DNA of 64,000 bases from Oceanobacillus senegalensis. GTDB taxonomy: Bacteria; Bacillota; Bacilli; Bacillales; Amphibacillaceae. The notes beneath the pieces were generated by a model. The model made no database searches, was not told the origin of the DNA, and saw only the letters and a list, made by a program, of their open reading frames with translations. Below are positions 26,615 through 35,510 of this stretch, piece by piece. The stretch spans positions 2,943,008-3,007,007 of the forward strand of contig NZ_LT839648.1 in NCBI RefSeq assembly GCF_900176885.1, written 5' to 3'. Within the stretch, counting starts at the first letter, position 1. Each line of letters opens with the position of its first letter. The translations under genes were made by a program, and so were the position numbers.

Positions 26615-28078
26615 TTATATAGCTTTTTTCTCTGCAGTATTAAAATTTTCATGAATCATTTTTAACTTTCTAGACGGCGAACCAAAGATTCTACTAAATA
26701 CGTATGTGCCAATGATTGAAATAACCATACCGATTGATCCAGCAATCCAGACATTAGAATTTAGAAGTAAAATGGAAAAAGCTACAACTCCTAAAAGGGA
26801 AGCAACAATTGCTCCTTCTTTTGTTGCCTTTTTATCAAACACGGCCATAATGATGGGACCTACAACAAGAGACCCCATTCCGCCTAGTGCACCATACACG
26901 AGGATGGAAAGAAATTCAGGCGTTCGAACAAGTGAACCGACGATAGCAATGCTTCCTATGATCAATGTGCTAATCTGTGAGATTCTTAGACTTTGCCTAT
27001 CCGTTAATTTCATACCAAAACACTTTTGGATTAAATCATACCCGACGGTTGTACCCACTGAGTGTAAAATAGATGAAACTGTAGTAAGCACTGCTGATAA
27101 AACGCCTATGACTACCAACGCTCCTATATAAGTCGGAAAATAGGTACTAACAAATACTGGCAATACGGCATCTGCTTGATCTAGGTTAGGAAATAATATT
27201 CTACCCGCATACCCTGCCCACATACCCCCGCTAATGATAACTGTAAATAGAATGACATAAATGACCACTTTCCTAAAGCTCTTTACATCATTTAAGGCAA
27301 AAAGTCTAATACTCATGTATGGTTGACCAATTTGCCATAGGCTATAATAGATTAGCATAAAAATAACGGTTATGGGGGTAAACATCACCGGATCAAAAAT
27401 CCCTGTAAGAGTGGAATCAATAGTAGTTAACCTCTCATTCATCGCTCCCCATCCACCTACCATATATATACTTGCTGGAACGATGAATATCATGAGTACC
27501 GCCATAAAAATACTTTGGGCCGCATCTGTCCAAGCAACAGTTACAAATCCCCCTTTTGAAGAGAATATAATTAAAACGGCACCTAGTACAATAATTGGCC
27601 AGTCAAATGAGGTTCCAAAAAAGGCGCTAAATAACACTCCTACTCCTTTAAATTGGGCGACCATCATTGGTGTGTAAAATATTAATATCCCGAGCGACAT
27701 AATTAACTGTAAAAACCTACTTTCATATATTTCTCCTAAAAAGTCTGGAACAGTTAACGTATTTAATCTCACACTAATCATACGCATCCTTGGTCCAAAG
27801 AATAAAATCGGTATAACGATCCCAATCAGACAGCCTACCCAAATCCATGTCATAGACCAGCCATATTCATATGCAAGTCCAGGGTTTCCTAAAAAACTAC
27901 TTGCACTACCATACGTTGCTATAATCGTAGCAGCAACAATAAGTGGACCCATATTCCTACTAGCCAACGCAAAATCTGCCGTAGATTTCGTTTTCTTTGA
28001 GGATACATATCCAACGATAAGCAGGAATACTAGAAAAAGTGACAAAGATACAATAATCGTGATCATGGTATTGTCCAT
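26615..28078 (-). CDS. Sodium:solute symporter (SSS family)
   Basis: 487-residue SSS-family transporter with about 13 membrane segments. Family features include STADFALASRNMGPLIVAAT near the N-terminus, the sodium-site stretch SSFLGNPGLAYEYGWSMTW and GGMGSLVVGPIIMAVFDKKA. Such carriers import proline, pantothenate, sugars or small carboxylates with Na+. Position in the island makes N-methylhydantoin, creatinine or sarcosine candidate substrates (inference). ATG 28078 shares one base with the TGA of the small upstream ORF (TGATG); a TTG at 28081 is an alternative start. A terminator lies downstream at 26514. Confidence 0.9.
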   Translation of the reverse strand: MDNTMITIIVSLSLFLVFLLIVGYVSSKKTKSTADFALASRNMGPLIVAATIIATYGSASSFLGNPGLAYEYGWSMTWIWVGCLIGIVIPILFFGPRMRMISVRLNTLTVPDFLGEIYESRFLQLIMSLGILIFYTPMMVAQFKGVGVLFSAFFGTSFDWPIIVLGAVLIIFSSKGGFVTVAWTDAAQSIFMAVLMIFIVPASIYMVGGWGAMNERLTTIDSTLTGIFDPVMFTPITVIFMLIYYSLWQIGQPYMSIRLFALNDVKSFRKVVIYVILFTVIISGGMWAGYAGRILFPNLDQADAVLPVFVSTYFPTYIGALVVIGVLSAVLTTVSSILHSVGTTVGYDLIQKCFGMKLTDRQSLRISQISTLIIGSIAIVGSLVRTPEFLSILVYGALGGMGSLVVGPIIMAVFDKKATKEGAIVASLLGVVAFSILLLNSNVWIAGSIGMVISIIGTYVFSRIFGSPSRKLKMIHENFNTAEKKAI

Positions 28079-28203
28079 CAATCCGATTCCCCTTTAATAA
28101 ATCTATCCATCTTTTCTTTTGTCCAATATTTATTCATATATAGTATAGATAAAAATAAGGTTCCCCCTACACAAATGATGTAGTAAAGAAAAGCCATATG
28201 CAT
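28078..28203 (-). CDS. Symporter small accessory protein
   Basis: 41-residue protein starting MHMAFLYYIICVGGTLFLSI, with one membrane segment (about 4-23) and a charged tail NKYWTKEKMDRFIKGESD. AAAAGGAGTGATTAAG precedes ATG 28203. Its stop codon overlaps the symporter start by one base, implying coupled translation and a stoichiometric partnership. Short single-span ORFs directly ahead of SSS symporters are a recognised arrangement in Bacillales. It probably assists assembly or function of the carrier. Confidence 0.8.
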   Translation of the reverse strand: MHMAFLYYIICVGGTLFLSILYMNKYWTKEKMDRFIKGESD

Positions 28204-28441
28204 CTTAATCACTCCTTTTGGAACGTTTGCACTTCTAAAATTACTTCATTAAAAATAACTCTTCTTATATAGATAAGAAACTTCTATAGATAAGAAACTT
28301 CCGTACATGAGAATATGTCTCAATTAATAAGCAATTTTTAAAGTTAACAAACTCCTATTTTACTAAATGGTAAATGCCCTACTTTAGAGCATTACCATGA
28401 TTCTATCTATCCATCGGTATAATGACCCTTTCTAGTATTAC

Positions 28442-30211
28442 TTATTGTGTAAATAATGGTAGCTTCCCTCTCTGTTTGCGCATATCTTCTCTTCTTTCTT
28501 CCGTTTTTTCCATATTGAGATGCCCTTGTTCGATAACAACACCATAATCATTAAATGCAGTTTTAACAGAGACAATCTCGTCAAGGACATCTTCATAGAC
28601 CTTTCTGGCATTCCGTTCTAGTGGATCACCGTAACCACCGGAAGATGGTACCATAATTTTCACAGATTCCCCTGCTTTAAAACGTTTCCCGTTTAATTTG
28701 GAAGGGAGTTCCTCCGGATTGATATCCGGGTTTTTAATTAATGATGCCTCCGTACCTGGTAAACCACCATTGTACCCCCATGGTTTTACGGTGTGTTTAT
28801 CCCCTTCCATGGACATAAATCCATCTGTCAAAAAGCGATTCCAACGTATTATTCCGAGTCCACCTCGTGTTTTACCAGCACCACCAGTATCTTCTCTTAA
28901 TTCATACTGCTCGCAAATCATCGGAGTATGCATATCAAGGTCTTCAATTGGATTGTTTCGCGTATTCCATGAAACATAGTCCATGGCATCCATGCCGTCT
29001 TTTTCAGGACGACCACCATAAGAACCCTCATTAACTTCAATGTACACCCAATAATTACGATCCTGGTCCAAACCGGAATAAGAAGCAAATTGGATATTGG
29101 CGGATCCACCTGCACAAGTTTTCTCCGGTATGACGGATGTTAATGCCTTAATAATTAAATCAGCCGCAGTATTGACCTGGTTTGCTCGACTAAAGGTAGC
29201 CGCCGGTTTTATTGGGTTAAAGATACTTCCCTTCCTCGCTGTTACTTTAATCGGACGAAACACACCATGATTAGCTGGCACAAATTCTTCATGAGTATAG
29301 GTATCAAGAAATATCGAACGTAACGTGCTATACACACTTACACATAGTGCACCAGAATAGGCAGCGTTAAAAGCAGAAGCAACCTGGTCAGCAGATTTAG
29401 AAACATCTATTTCCAGCTCGTCGCCTTTTTTAATTACATTCACATGTACCTTCAATTTTTCATTCAGATTAATACCATCATCATCCAGCCATGACTCTGC
29501 TTCATATTCACCATCAGGAATCTTAGCGATTTCTGTGCGCATCATTCGTTCGGAATAATTCATTAATTCCTCACCAGCAGCTAGTACCGTATCTTTTCCA
29601 AATTTATCAAGAAGTTCTATAAACCTCTTTGTCCCAAGTCGACAAGCAGCTACCTGTGCTTCTAGATCGCCAATAACGATGGAGGATGTGCGCACCTTCT
29701 GTCTGACAATTTCAAACAATGTTTCATTCGGTTTTCCTTTGTCATACAGCTTTACACCGTTTAATACTAAACCCTCTGCATAAACATCAGGGGCATCGAC
29801 GATTAATCCCGGCTGTGCACCACCAATATCAAGGTGATGTGCAGTTGTTCCTGCATAACCAATTAATTCACCTTCATAGAAAATGGGCTGCGTTAGCGAT
29901 ATATCAGGTGAATGGGATGCACCAGCATATGGATCATTATTCCAGATAATATCATCTGGATGCTGATCGTCCCCGAGTACTTCCTGAAACCCTTGAATAT
30001 AACCAGGAAGACATCCTAATTGCATTGGCGTTGAGTCAGACTCAGCCAATGTTTCGCCAAATCTTGTGAATATCCCAGCACCAAGATCCTCCGACTCCCG
30101 GATAAGTGAAGAATAAGCCATCCGTTGCATAAGATGAGACATTTCTTTAGCAATGGTATCCAACGCCCCACCAATGACTTGCACCGTTACTGGATCAACC
30201 TTTTTACTCAT
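28442..30211 (-). CDS. hyuB: Hydantoinase B/oxoprolinase family subunit (N-methylhydantoinase beta)
   Basis: 589-residue HyuB-type subunit of an ATP-dependent cyclic-amide hydrolase. Family sequences: DPVTVQVIGGALDTIAKEM at the start, TSIV- and ESEDLGAGIFT-type residues in LIRESEDLGAGIFTRFGETL, DPYAGASHSPDISLTQPIF, TTAHHLDIGGAQPG and GGYGDPLERNARKVYEDVLD at the end. With HyuA it would open N-methylhydantoin to N-carbamoylsarcosine using ATP. It overlaps hyuA by 8 bases. Oxoprolinase, acetone/acetophenone carboxylase or plain hydantoinase are alternatives in the same family; the amidase and sarcosine oxidase genes nearby favour N-methylhydantoin. Confidence 0.9.
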   Translation of the reverse strand: MSKKVDPVTVQVIGGALDTIAKEMSHLMQRMAYSSLIRESEDLGAGIFTRFGETLAESDSTPMQLGCLPGYIQGFQEVLGDDQHPDDIIWNNDPYAGASHSPDISLTQPIFYEGELIGYAGTTAHHLDIGGAQPGLIVDAPDVYAEGLVLNGVKLYDKGKPNETLFEIVRQKVRTSSIVIGDLEAQVAACRLGTKRFIELLDKFGKDTVLAAGEELMNYSERMMRTEIAKIPDGEYEAESWLDDDGINLNEKLKVHVNVIKKGDELEIDVSKSADQVASAFNAAYSGALCVSVYSTLRSIFLDTYTHEEFVPANHGVFRPIKVTARKGSIFNPIKPAATFSRANQVNTAADLIIKALTSVIPEKTCAGGSANIQFASYSGLDQDRNYWVYIEVNEGSYGGRPEKDGMDAMDYVSWNTRNNPIEDLDMHTPMICEQYELREDTGGAGKTRGGLGIIRWNRFLTDGFMSMEGDKHTVKPWGYNGGLPGTEASLIKNPDINPEELPSKLNGKRFKAGESVKIMVPSSGGYGDPLERNARKVYEDVLDEIVSVKTAFNDYGVVIEQGHLNMEKTEERREDMRKQRGKLPLFTQ

Positions 30212-32348
30212 CCCCTAACACCACCTTTGAAAATTTCTTTTCTCTATCTTTGGAAGTCCCTTCTTTTGGTGTTGCAAGTAATGTGCCATGCGAAGAAACT
30301 ATCACTTGCCAGTCCGGCGGAACAATGGTTGTTGAATCACGTTGAATGATGGAAGCAGGTCCTGTAATCCAATCATTCGCCATCAATTTTTCTCGTTGAT
30401 ATCGCGGTGTTGGCAATCCTTTAAATTCCCCGTCTACTTTAAAATAGGTTTGCCTTTCATACATCTTAGCTTCCTTTGGATTTGTTCGTTTCATTTCCTC
30501 TAATTTTGGCAATCTTAGTGATGGTGTCTTTCCTTTTGCAACAATATCTAAAGAGATTAATTCTACCGTATTCTCTGGAAAGTAATGACCATATTCCTGT
30601 TGATGGATAGAATGGAATCTAGATACAATCTCTTGGATGCTTTGTTTGGTTAATTTTCCTTCTGGAATCGGCACACGCAACTCAAAACCTTGGCCCATAT
30701 AGCGACATTCCGCAATCCGTTCAAACTCAATATTACGCTTACTGATACCGTCCTGAATTAACTGTGATTCGGCTTTCTGCTCTAATTGCTCTAGCTGCTG
30801 TACCAACCTTGTTACAAGATAATATGAAATCGTTTTCATTTTCTCGATATGGGAAGCGTTAAAATGGTATTTTAAGTCACTAACTAATAAACCAGTAGAG
30901 GCTGTAATACCCGGATAATTAGGAACCATTACAAGCTTCGAATCAATCGTTTTGGCTAAATCAATAGAATGGAGTGGCCCTGCACCGCCAGCTGCCAATA
31001 AGGCAAAATCCCTTGGATCAATTCCTTTACGTACAGAATTTTCTCGAATCGAAAGTGCCATATTGTTATTAATGATTTCTAGTATTCCAAAGGCTGCTTC
31101 CTCAACAGTCATATTTAATTTGTCAGCAACCTTCTTTTTAATAGCCTCAGCACTTTTTTCTGGGTAGAGCGGAATATCCCCACCCAAAAACTGTTCTGGA
31201 TCCAACCTTCCTAAAACAACATTGGCATCTGTTACACACGGATCTTCACCGCCTTGCCCGTAACATGCAGGTCCCGGTGTTGAACCAGCACTCTTTGGTC
31301 CTACACGAAATGCTCCACCAGCGTCAACATAGGCAATAGATCCTCCCCCAGCACCAATCGTATCAACTTCTAGCATAGGGGTAACCACCGGATAACTATT
31401 CACTTCCGCATCCCTTGGATTTACCACTCGTGGAGTATTATCCGGGATAATAGAAATATCAGCAGAAGTACCACCAATATCGACACTAATGACATCTTTT
31501 ATACCTTCTAACTGCCCCCACCATGAAGCAGCTAATACGCCTCCTGCAGGTCCAGATTTTAATAGATTCATAGGGGATACCATCGCATTTTGAGATGAGG
31601 CCATTCCACCTGACGATTGCATGATTTGGAGTTTCCCCTTCACATTAGCTTCTTTAAGCGATTGGACTAAATTATTGATATATTGATTAACCTTAGGTGC
31701 AACAAAGGCATTCATTGCTGTCGTGCTGAAACGTTCATATTCACGTATCCGAGGCGCAACCTCGCTGGAGGTGAAACATTGTATTTCCGGCCAAATTTCT
31801 TTCACTATTTCTTTTGCTCTTCTCTCATGGACATCATTAAGAAATGAGAAAAGGAAAGCTACAATAATAACTTCTACCCCTTCCGCTTTCAACTTTCTAA
31901 CCGCATCACGAACCTCTTGTTCATTCATTGGAGTACGGATTTGTCCATTAGGTGCTTGAAGCTTTTCCGTAATTGGAATACGGTGCCTACGCTTTACCAA
32001 TGGATTATCCTGCCAAGGAAGGCTTTGCTGAATAGAAAAGTTTTCACTCTTTTTATGACGAGCTATATGCAGTATGTCGCGATAATTTCTTGTTGTCAGC
32101 ATACCAACCTTCGCACCATTACCTTCTATCGTAATATTGGTTGCAACAGTGGTTCCATGAAGAATGTATTCCACATCCCGCACATCGACACCACTCATTG
32201 TACAAAGTTCTTTAATTCCTTTAATGACACCGACTGATTGGTCATATAGTGTACTTGGTACTTTGTGTACGTTTATTTTATTTACTTTCTCATCTATTAA
32301 TATCAAATCAGTAAACGTACCACCAACATCGACCCCGATACGAACCAT
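30204..32348 (-). CDS. hyuA: Hydantoinase A/oxoprolinase family subunit (N-methylhydantoinase alpha)
   Basis: 714-residue HyuA-type ATPase subunit with ASKHA-like phosphate motifs: RIGVDVGGTFTDLI at the N-terminus, SVDIGGTSADISIIPD in the middle, and VDTIGAGGGSIAYVDAGGAF. AAGGAGPLHSIDLA and VPNYPGITASTGLL are also typical. It would phosphorylate the substrate amide as part of ATP-driven ring opening together with HyuB. ATG 32348 (MVRIGVD) is 7 bases after GGAG; ATG 32354 is too close to the site. hyuA and hyuB form an operon. The 540-base region upstream carries no sigma-54 promoter that I trust. Confidence 0.92.
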   Translation of the reverse strand: MVRIGVDVGGTFTDLILIDEKVNKINVHKVPSTLYDQSVGVIKGIKELCTMSGVDVRDVEYILHGTTVATNITIEGNGAKVGMLTTRNYRDILHIARHKKSENFSIQQSLPWQDNPLVKRRHRIPITEKLQAPNGQIRTPMNEQEVRDAVRKLKAEGVEVIIVAFLFSFLNDVHERRAKEIVKEIWPEIQCFTSSEVAPRIREYERFSTTAMNAFVAPKVNQYINNLVQSLKEANVKGKLQIMQSSGGMASSQNAMVSPMNLLKSGPAGGVLAASWWGQLEGIKDVISVDIGGTSADISIIPDNTPRVVNPRDAEVNSYPVVTPMLEVDTIGAGGGSIAYVDAGGAFRVGPKSAGSTPGPACYGQGGEDPCVTDANVVLGRLDPEQFLGGDIPLYPEKSAEAIKKKVADKLNMTVEEAAFGILEIINNNMALSIRENSVRKGIDPRDFALLAAGGAGPLHSIDLAKTIDSKLVMVPNYPGITASTGLLVSDLKYHFNASHIEKMKTISYYLVTRLVQQLEQLEQKAESQLIQDGISKRNIEFERIAECRYMGQGFELRVPIPEGKLTKQSIQEIVSRFHSIHQQEYGHYFPENTVELISLDIVAKGKTPSLRLPKLEEMKRTNPKEAKMYERQTYFKVDGEFKGLPTPRYQREKLMANDWITGPASIIQRDSTTIVPPDWQVIVSSHGTLLATPKEGTSKDREKKFSKVVLGDE

Positions 32349-32890
32349 ACACATTCTCCTCTCATTTGTGGATTAGTAGTCAAAATTATTTACAACAATC
32401 ATTCCCTATTATTTCTATTAGTTCGATCTATTTTTATAATATTTAAAATTATTATAAAATTAAGTCTCATGTTTGTATAATAACTTGTAAAGATATCTCT
32501 TATCATCCAAACTGATTGCCATAAATACGTATAAAGTAAAGCTTCATTCAGCCGAGGCTCCCCCCACTTCTCCCAAGTTTATTTTTATCATAGGAGAGAG
32601 CAGAATTGAGTTATTAGGAACAATGAAAACCCCACATAAAAATTATGTTATTCTCTCCATTTTGGGGGTGGGGTTTTCACGTAACCTTAGGTCATTACGT
32701 ATTCTTGATAGTCTTCATCTACTATATCCAGTATCTCTTCCAATCATCATTTTAGTAGGAAGTATATTAGACCACCAAGTCACTGTTAGAAGTGGTCTAT
32801 ACTTGCACCTAAGTGATGATTTCAGAACTTACTTTAATATGGTCATACTAAAGGGAATGACACTAGACTACCCCGTGATATTCATATTTA
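32349..32890. other. hyuA leader and intergenic region
   Basis: 542 bases between the amidase gene and hyuA. It holds a hairpin, GAAAACCCCAC (32625-32635) with GTGGGGTTTTC (32668-32678), that could end amidase transcription. The first half must hold the hyuAB promoter. A minus-strand TGGCA-N10-GG match at 32506-32521 is too weak to call sigma-54. Confidence 0.4.
32625..32678. terminator. Hairpin downstream of the amidase gene
   Basis: Eleven-base arms GAAAACCCCAC and GTGGGGTTTTC enclose a loop of about 32 bases. GGGGTTTTC gives a short T-run on each strand. Confidence 0.5.
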
Positions 32891-33625
32891 TTAAGTGAAC
32901 TGTTTTGTCTTGTTGCTGTTGTAAACACTATCATCGATGCTAGTTAAGTAATCAACTACTTCATCAACTGGTAGAACGTCTGCAAATTTTGCATCCATAT
33001 CAAATAGATTCCATTCCACAACTCCTGGCACTCTATCACCGATCGTTCCTTCTGGTACAATGGTTTTAAACCCATATCCAGTAGAATCCATTACGGTATG
33101 ACGTACACATGCACAAGCTGTAGCTCCCATGACGATTAGTGTATCAACCCCTAGTTTAACCAATGTTTGAGCGAGATGTGTTCCAAAAAAGTTACTTGCA
33201 TATTTTTTATGAATAACTGGCTCTTCTGGCCTTGGCTTAAGCTTTGGATCGATTTCCATCCATTCGGAGTCTATTTCTAATGTATGCAATGGAATTTTCT
33301 CATCCCATCTTGGTAAATCCCACTGTTCTTTTCCTACAAAGCCCGTTGTTGTATGAAAAATTGGGACACCAGATTTTCTCCCAGCTTCTAATACCTTTAA
33401 AGCATTTGCACAAATTTCATCGTTGTTATTACACGTAAATGGATGTCCTTCACTCATCCAAGCCTTCGCCATGTCAACGGTAGTAATCGCTGGAGCCTTC
33501 CCAAAGCCCATTCGTTTTTGGAACCCTCTCTCTTTATAAATTTTTCTTGCCTCTGCAAATGCCTTTTCTAATAACTCCTGATCAAATTCATAGTTCCCTT
33601 GATTGTCTGTGTACTTTTTATTCAT
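32891..33625 (-). CDS. N-carbamoylsarcosine amidase (isochorismatase fold)
   Basis: 244-residue cysteine hydrolase that should split N-carbamoylsarcosine into sarcosine, CO2 and ammonia. The Asp-Lys-Cys triad is visible: Asp51 in ITTVDMAKAW, Lys140 or Lys141 in VIHKKYASNFFGT, and Cys173 in GATACACVRHTVMD. These positions and the DPKLKPRPEEPVIHKKYAS stretch match the Arthrobacter N-carbamoylsarcosine amidohydrolase pattern I know better than nicotinamidase or plain isochorismatase. ATG 33625 follows GGGAGGAATTATTC, so the long frame to 33913 is not used. It has its own perfect sigma-54 promoter and seems monocistronic. Confidence 0.85.
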   Translation of the reverse strand: MNKKYTDNQGNYEFDQELLEKAFAEARKIYKERGFQKRMGFGKAPAITTVDMAKAWMSEGHPFTCNNNDEICANALKVLEAGRKSGVPIFHTTTGFVGKEQWDLPRWDEKIPLHTLEIDSEWMEIDPKLKPRPEEPVIHKKYASNFFGTHLAQTLVKLGVDTLIVMGATACACVRHTVMDSTGYGFKTIVPEGTIGDRVPGVVEWNLFDMDAKFADVLPVDEVVDYLTSIDDSVYNSNKTKQFT

Positions 33626-33672
33626 GAATAATTCCTCCCTCATATTTATAAAAATGTTTCTACCTAAATCGT

Positions 33673-33688
33673 TGCAAAATCCGTGCCA
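33673..33688 (-). promoter_or_regulatory. Sigma-54 (-24/-12) promoter of the amidase gene
   Basis: The minus strand reads TGGCACGGATTTTGCA, an exact match to the sigma-54 consensus TGGCAC-N5-TTGCW, about 50 bases before the amidase start codon. A sigma-54 activator gene ends 167 bases upstream. Confidence 0.93.
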
Positions 33689-33739
33689 ACTTTTAAAAGG
33701 TTCATATAATAGGAAATACGGTAATAAAAAATGAATACT

Positions 33740-33759
33740 CTGTTGCTTAAATGCAACAG
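33740..33759. promoter_or_regulatory. Likely activator binding site (UAS) palindrome 1
   Basis: CTGTTGC-N6-GCAACAG is a perfect palindrome about 60 bases upstream of the sigma-54 promoter, the position expected for an enhancer bound by the adjacent activator. Confidence 0.75.
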
Positions 33760-33790
33760 AAATGTATGGAGAGGGCAAAAACACTAGGAG

Positions 33791-33804
33791 TGATAACGTT
33801 TTCA
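33791..33804. promoter_or_regulatory. Consensus cre site
   Basis: TGATAACGTTTTCA fits the CcpA site TGWNANCGNTNWCA at every position and lies between the two enhancer palindromes. Carbon catabolite repression of the amidase is therefore likely. Confidence 0.75.
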
Positions 33805-33824
33805 TTTCTGCAACATTATGACCT

Positions 33825-33844
33825 ATTTTGCAAAAATGCAACAG
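33825..33844. promoter_or_regulatory. Likely activator binding site (UAS) palindrome 2
   Basis: ATTTTGC-N6-GCAACAG keeps one perfect half of the first palindrome with the same spacing, about 135 bases from the promoter. A further half-site CTGCAACA lies at about 33808-33815. Confidence 0.55.
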
Positions 33845-33854
33845 CTTTCTATGT

Positions 33855-35270
33855 TTAAATATCAATATCATATTTTTTAATTTTTCTAGAAAGAGTGGAA
33901 GGGTTAATACCAAGGGTTTTTGCTGCCTTTCTCAAGGAACTATGTTTATTAAGTGCGGATTGCAATATACTTTTTTCATAGACCTCCATCAGGTAATCTA
34001 ACTTACCTTTTTGACCTTCAGCGTGTTTATAGTCGTTCATTAGTACATGTTCATTTAATATCTTATCTGGTAGCTGTTCAAAACTTATTTCTTCTCTTTC
34101 GTTCATAATAAACATGTATTCCACTACATTTTGTAGCTCCCTTACATTTCCTGGCCAGGAGTATTTTACAAGCGCTTCGACAAGGTTTTGGGACATGATG
34201 ACGTTTTTCTGGTATTTTGTGTTAAGTTTTTTTAAAAAGTGATTGATCAACTCTCTTATATCCTCTGGTCTATTTCTGAGGGGAGGAATGGTAATGGGAA
34301 TCACATTCATCCTAAAATATAAATCTTCTCTAAATGTGCCATTTTTAATTTCCTCTAAAAGATTCCTATTAGTTGAAGAAATAATTCTCACATCTAATTT
34401 GATCGGTTTTGTTCCACCAATTCGTAAAACTTCCTGTTCTTGTATGACTCTTAACAACTTAGATTGAATCGGCATGGTGAGTTCTCCAATTTCATCTAAC
34501 AGTATCGTTCCGGTATTGGCTAGTTCAAACAATCCAGCCTTTCCAGAATTAGAAGCTCCTGTAAAAGAACCAGGCATATAACCAAAGAGCTCAGATTCAA
34601 ATAGATCCTTAGGTATCGCTGCACAATTTACTTTTATAAAGGGCTTATCTTTACGATTGCTATGTTGATAAATAAAATTGGCTAAAACTTCCTTTCCCGT
34701 TCCAGATTCTCCAGAGATAAGTATCGTACTATCAAATGCAGCTGCATTTGAGGCAAACCTTAATACTTCCTGCATAGCCATACTTTTATAGATCAGTCCC
34801 TTAGCTGGGAAATGTTCTTTTCGCAAAAGTTCTAATTCTTGAGAATATCGCTGCTTTATTAGATTGACTCTCTCCAGTTCTTTCTTTAGGTTTATTAGAT
34901 CTTCTATGTTTCTCGTATTACATATGACTCCTATCATTTCTTTATCTTTGTCGAATATAGGGGCAGCAGTTGTAAGTGCGGTTCTGCCAGATATATACCT
35001 ATGAATCAATGATATAGATTGCTTGGTTTCCAATACCTTTAAGGTTGCGGATTCATTAAAAGCATTTTCATCTAGAAGTGTTTGCAATTTTTTCCCAAGA
35101 ATTTCACTTCTTTTTAGGCCGGATATATTTTCATAAGCTGGATTAACGTAAAGCGTATTACCATCCATATCAGCTATTAACACACCATCTGAAGAAGATT
35201 CTAACCCTCCAAATATATAGTCTTGTATTTGTTCCATTACCTCTTCTTTCATTTTCATGGAATGCTCCAA
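33855..35270 (-). CDS. Sigma-54-dependent activator (PAS, AAA+, Fis-type HTH)
   Basis: 471-residue enhancer-binding protein. A PAS domain (about residues 10-120; SSDGVLIADMDGNTLYVNPA) is followed by an AAA+ domain with Walker A GESGTGKE, the sigma-54 contact loop as GSFTGA instead of GAFTGA, and Walker B GTILLDEIGEL. A C-terminal Fis-type helix-turn-helix (AAKTLGINPSTLSRKIKKYD) ends the protein. The start is probably TTG 35270, 7 bases after GGAGG; the frame to 35327 has no site. It is directly upstream of the amidase promoter and should activate it when the PAS domain senses a pathway compound. Autoregulation and control of hyuAB are open. Confidence 0.93.
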   Translation of the reverse strand: MEHSMKMKEEVMEQIQDYIFGGLESSSDGVLIADMDGNTLYVNPAYENISGLKRSEILGKKLQTLLDENAFNESATLKVLETKQSISLIHRYISGRTALTTAAPIFDKDKEMIGVICNTRNIEDLINLKKELERVNLIKQRYSQELELLRKEHFPAKGLIYKSMAMQEVLRFASNAAAFDSTILISGESGTGKEVLANFIYQHSNRKDKPFIKVNCAAIPKDLFESELFGYMPGSFTGASNSGKAGLFELANTGTILLDEIGELTMPIQSKLLRVIQEQEVLRIGGTKPIKLDVRIISSTNRNLLEEIKNGTFREDLYFRMNVIPITIPPLRNRPEDIRELINHFLKKLNTKYQKNVIMSQNLVEALVKYSWPGNVRELQNVVEYMFIMNEREEISFEQLPDKILNEHVLMNDYKHAEGQKGKLDYLMEVYEKSILQSALNKHSSLRKAAKTLGINPSTLSRKIKKYDIDI

Positions 35271-35468
35271 TATATCTCCTCCTAGTAACATCCTTTTACG
35301 GACGCCGTAATTATTTATGATAATCATGCATTTTCACCTGGCAAGAAAGGTATTGATTATGCATTAATGGCAAATTATTCTGAATATTACCATCATACAC
35401 TTTTATCAGAATGAATGAAAGTGATTGTTATATAAAAAGATGGAATATACAGTTTCTTCCATTATTAT

Positions 35469-35493
35469 GGTGGAAGTATTACTGCTCCTTAAC
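35469..35493 (-). repeat. CAGTAATA motif, copy 2
   Basis: On the minus strand GTTAAGGAGCAGTAATACTTCC lies 18 bases after the MFS gene stop. GGAG can pair with CTTCC around CAGTAATA, differing from copy 1 in a way that preserves pairing. Confidence 0.6.
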
Positions 35494-35510
35494 ATAGTAA
35501 ATGAGTGGTT

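Noticed and set aside
32506-32521. Second sigma-54 promoter upstream of hyuA
   Set aside because: The minus strand reads TGGCA at -24 but TTGG instead of TTGC at -12, and no GCAACAG palindrome lies nearby.
32623-32898. Plus-strand 91-codon frame between hyuA and the amidase gene
   Set aside because: It starts inside a terminator-like hairpin, lacks a ribosome binding site and shows no family features.
21335-35270. Creatininase or creatinine deaminase within the island
   Set aside because: I looked for such products among all long frames and found none; the first recognisable step is the hydantoinase.
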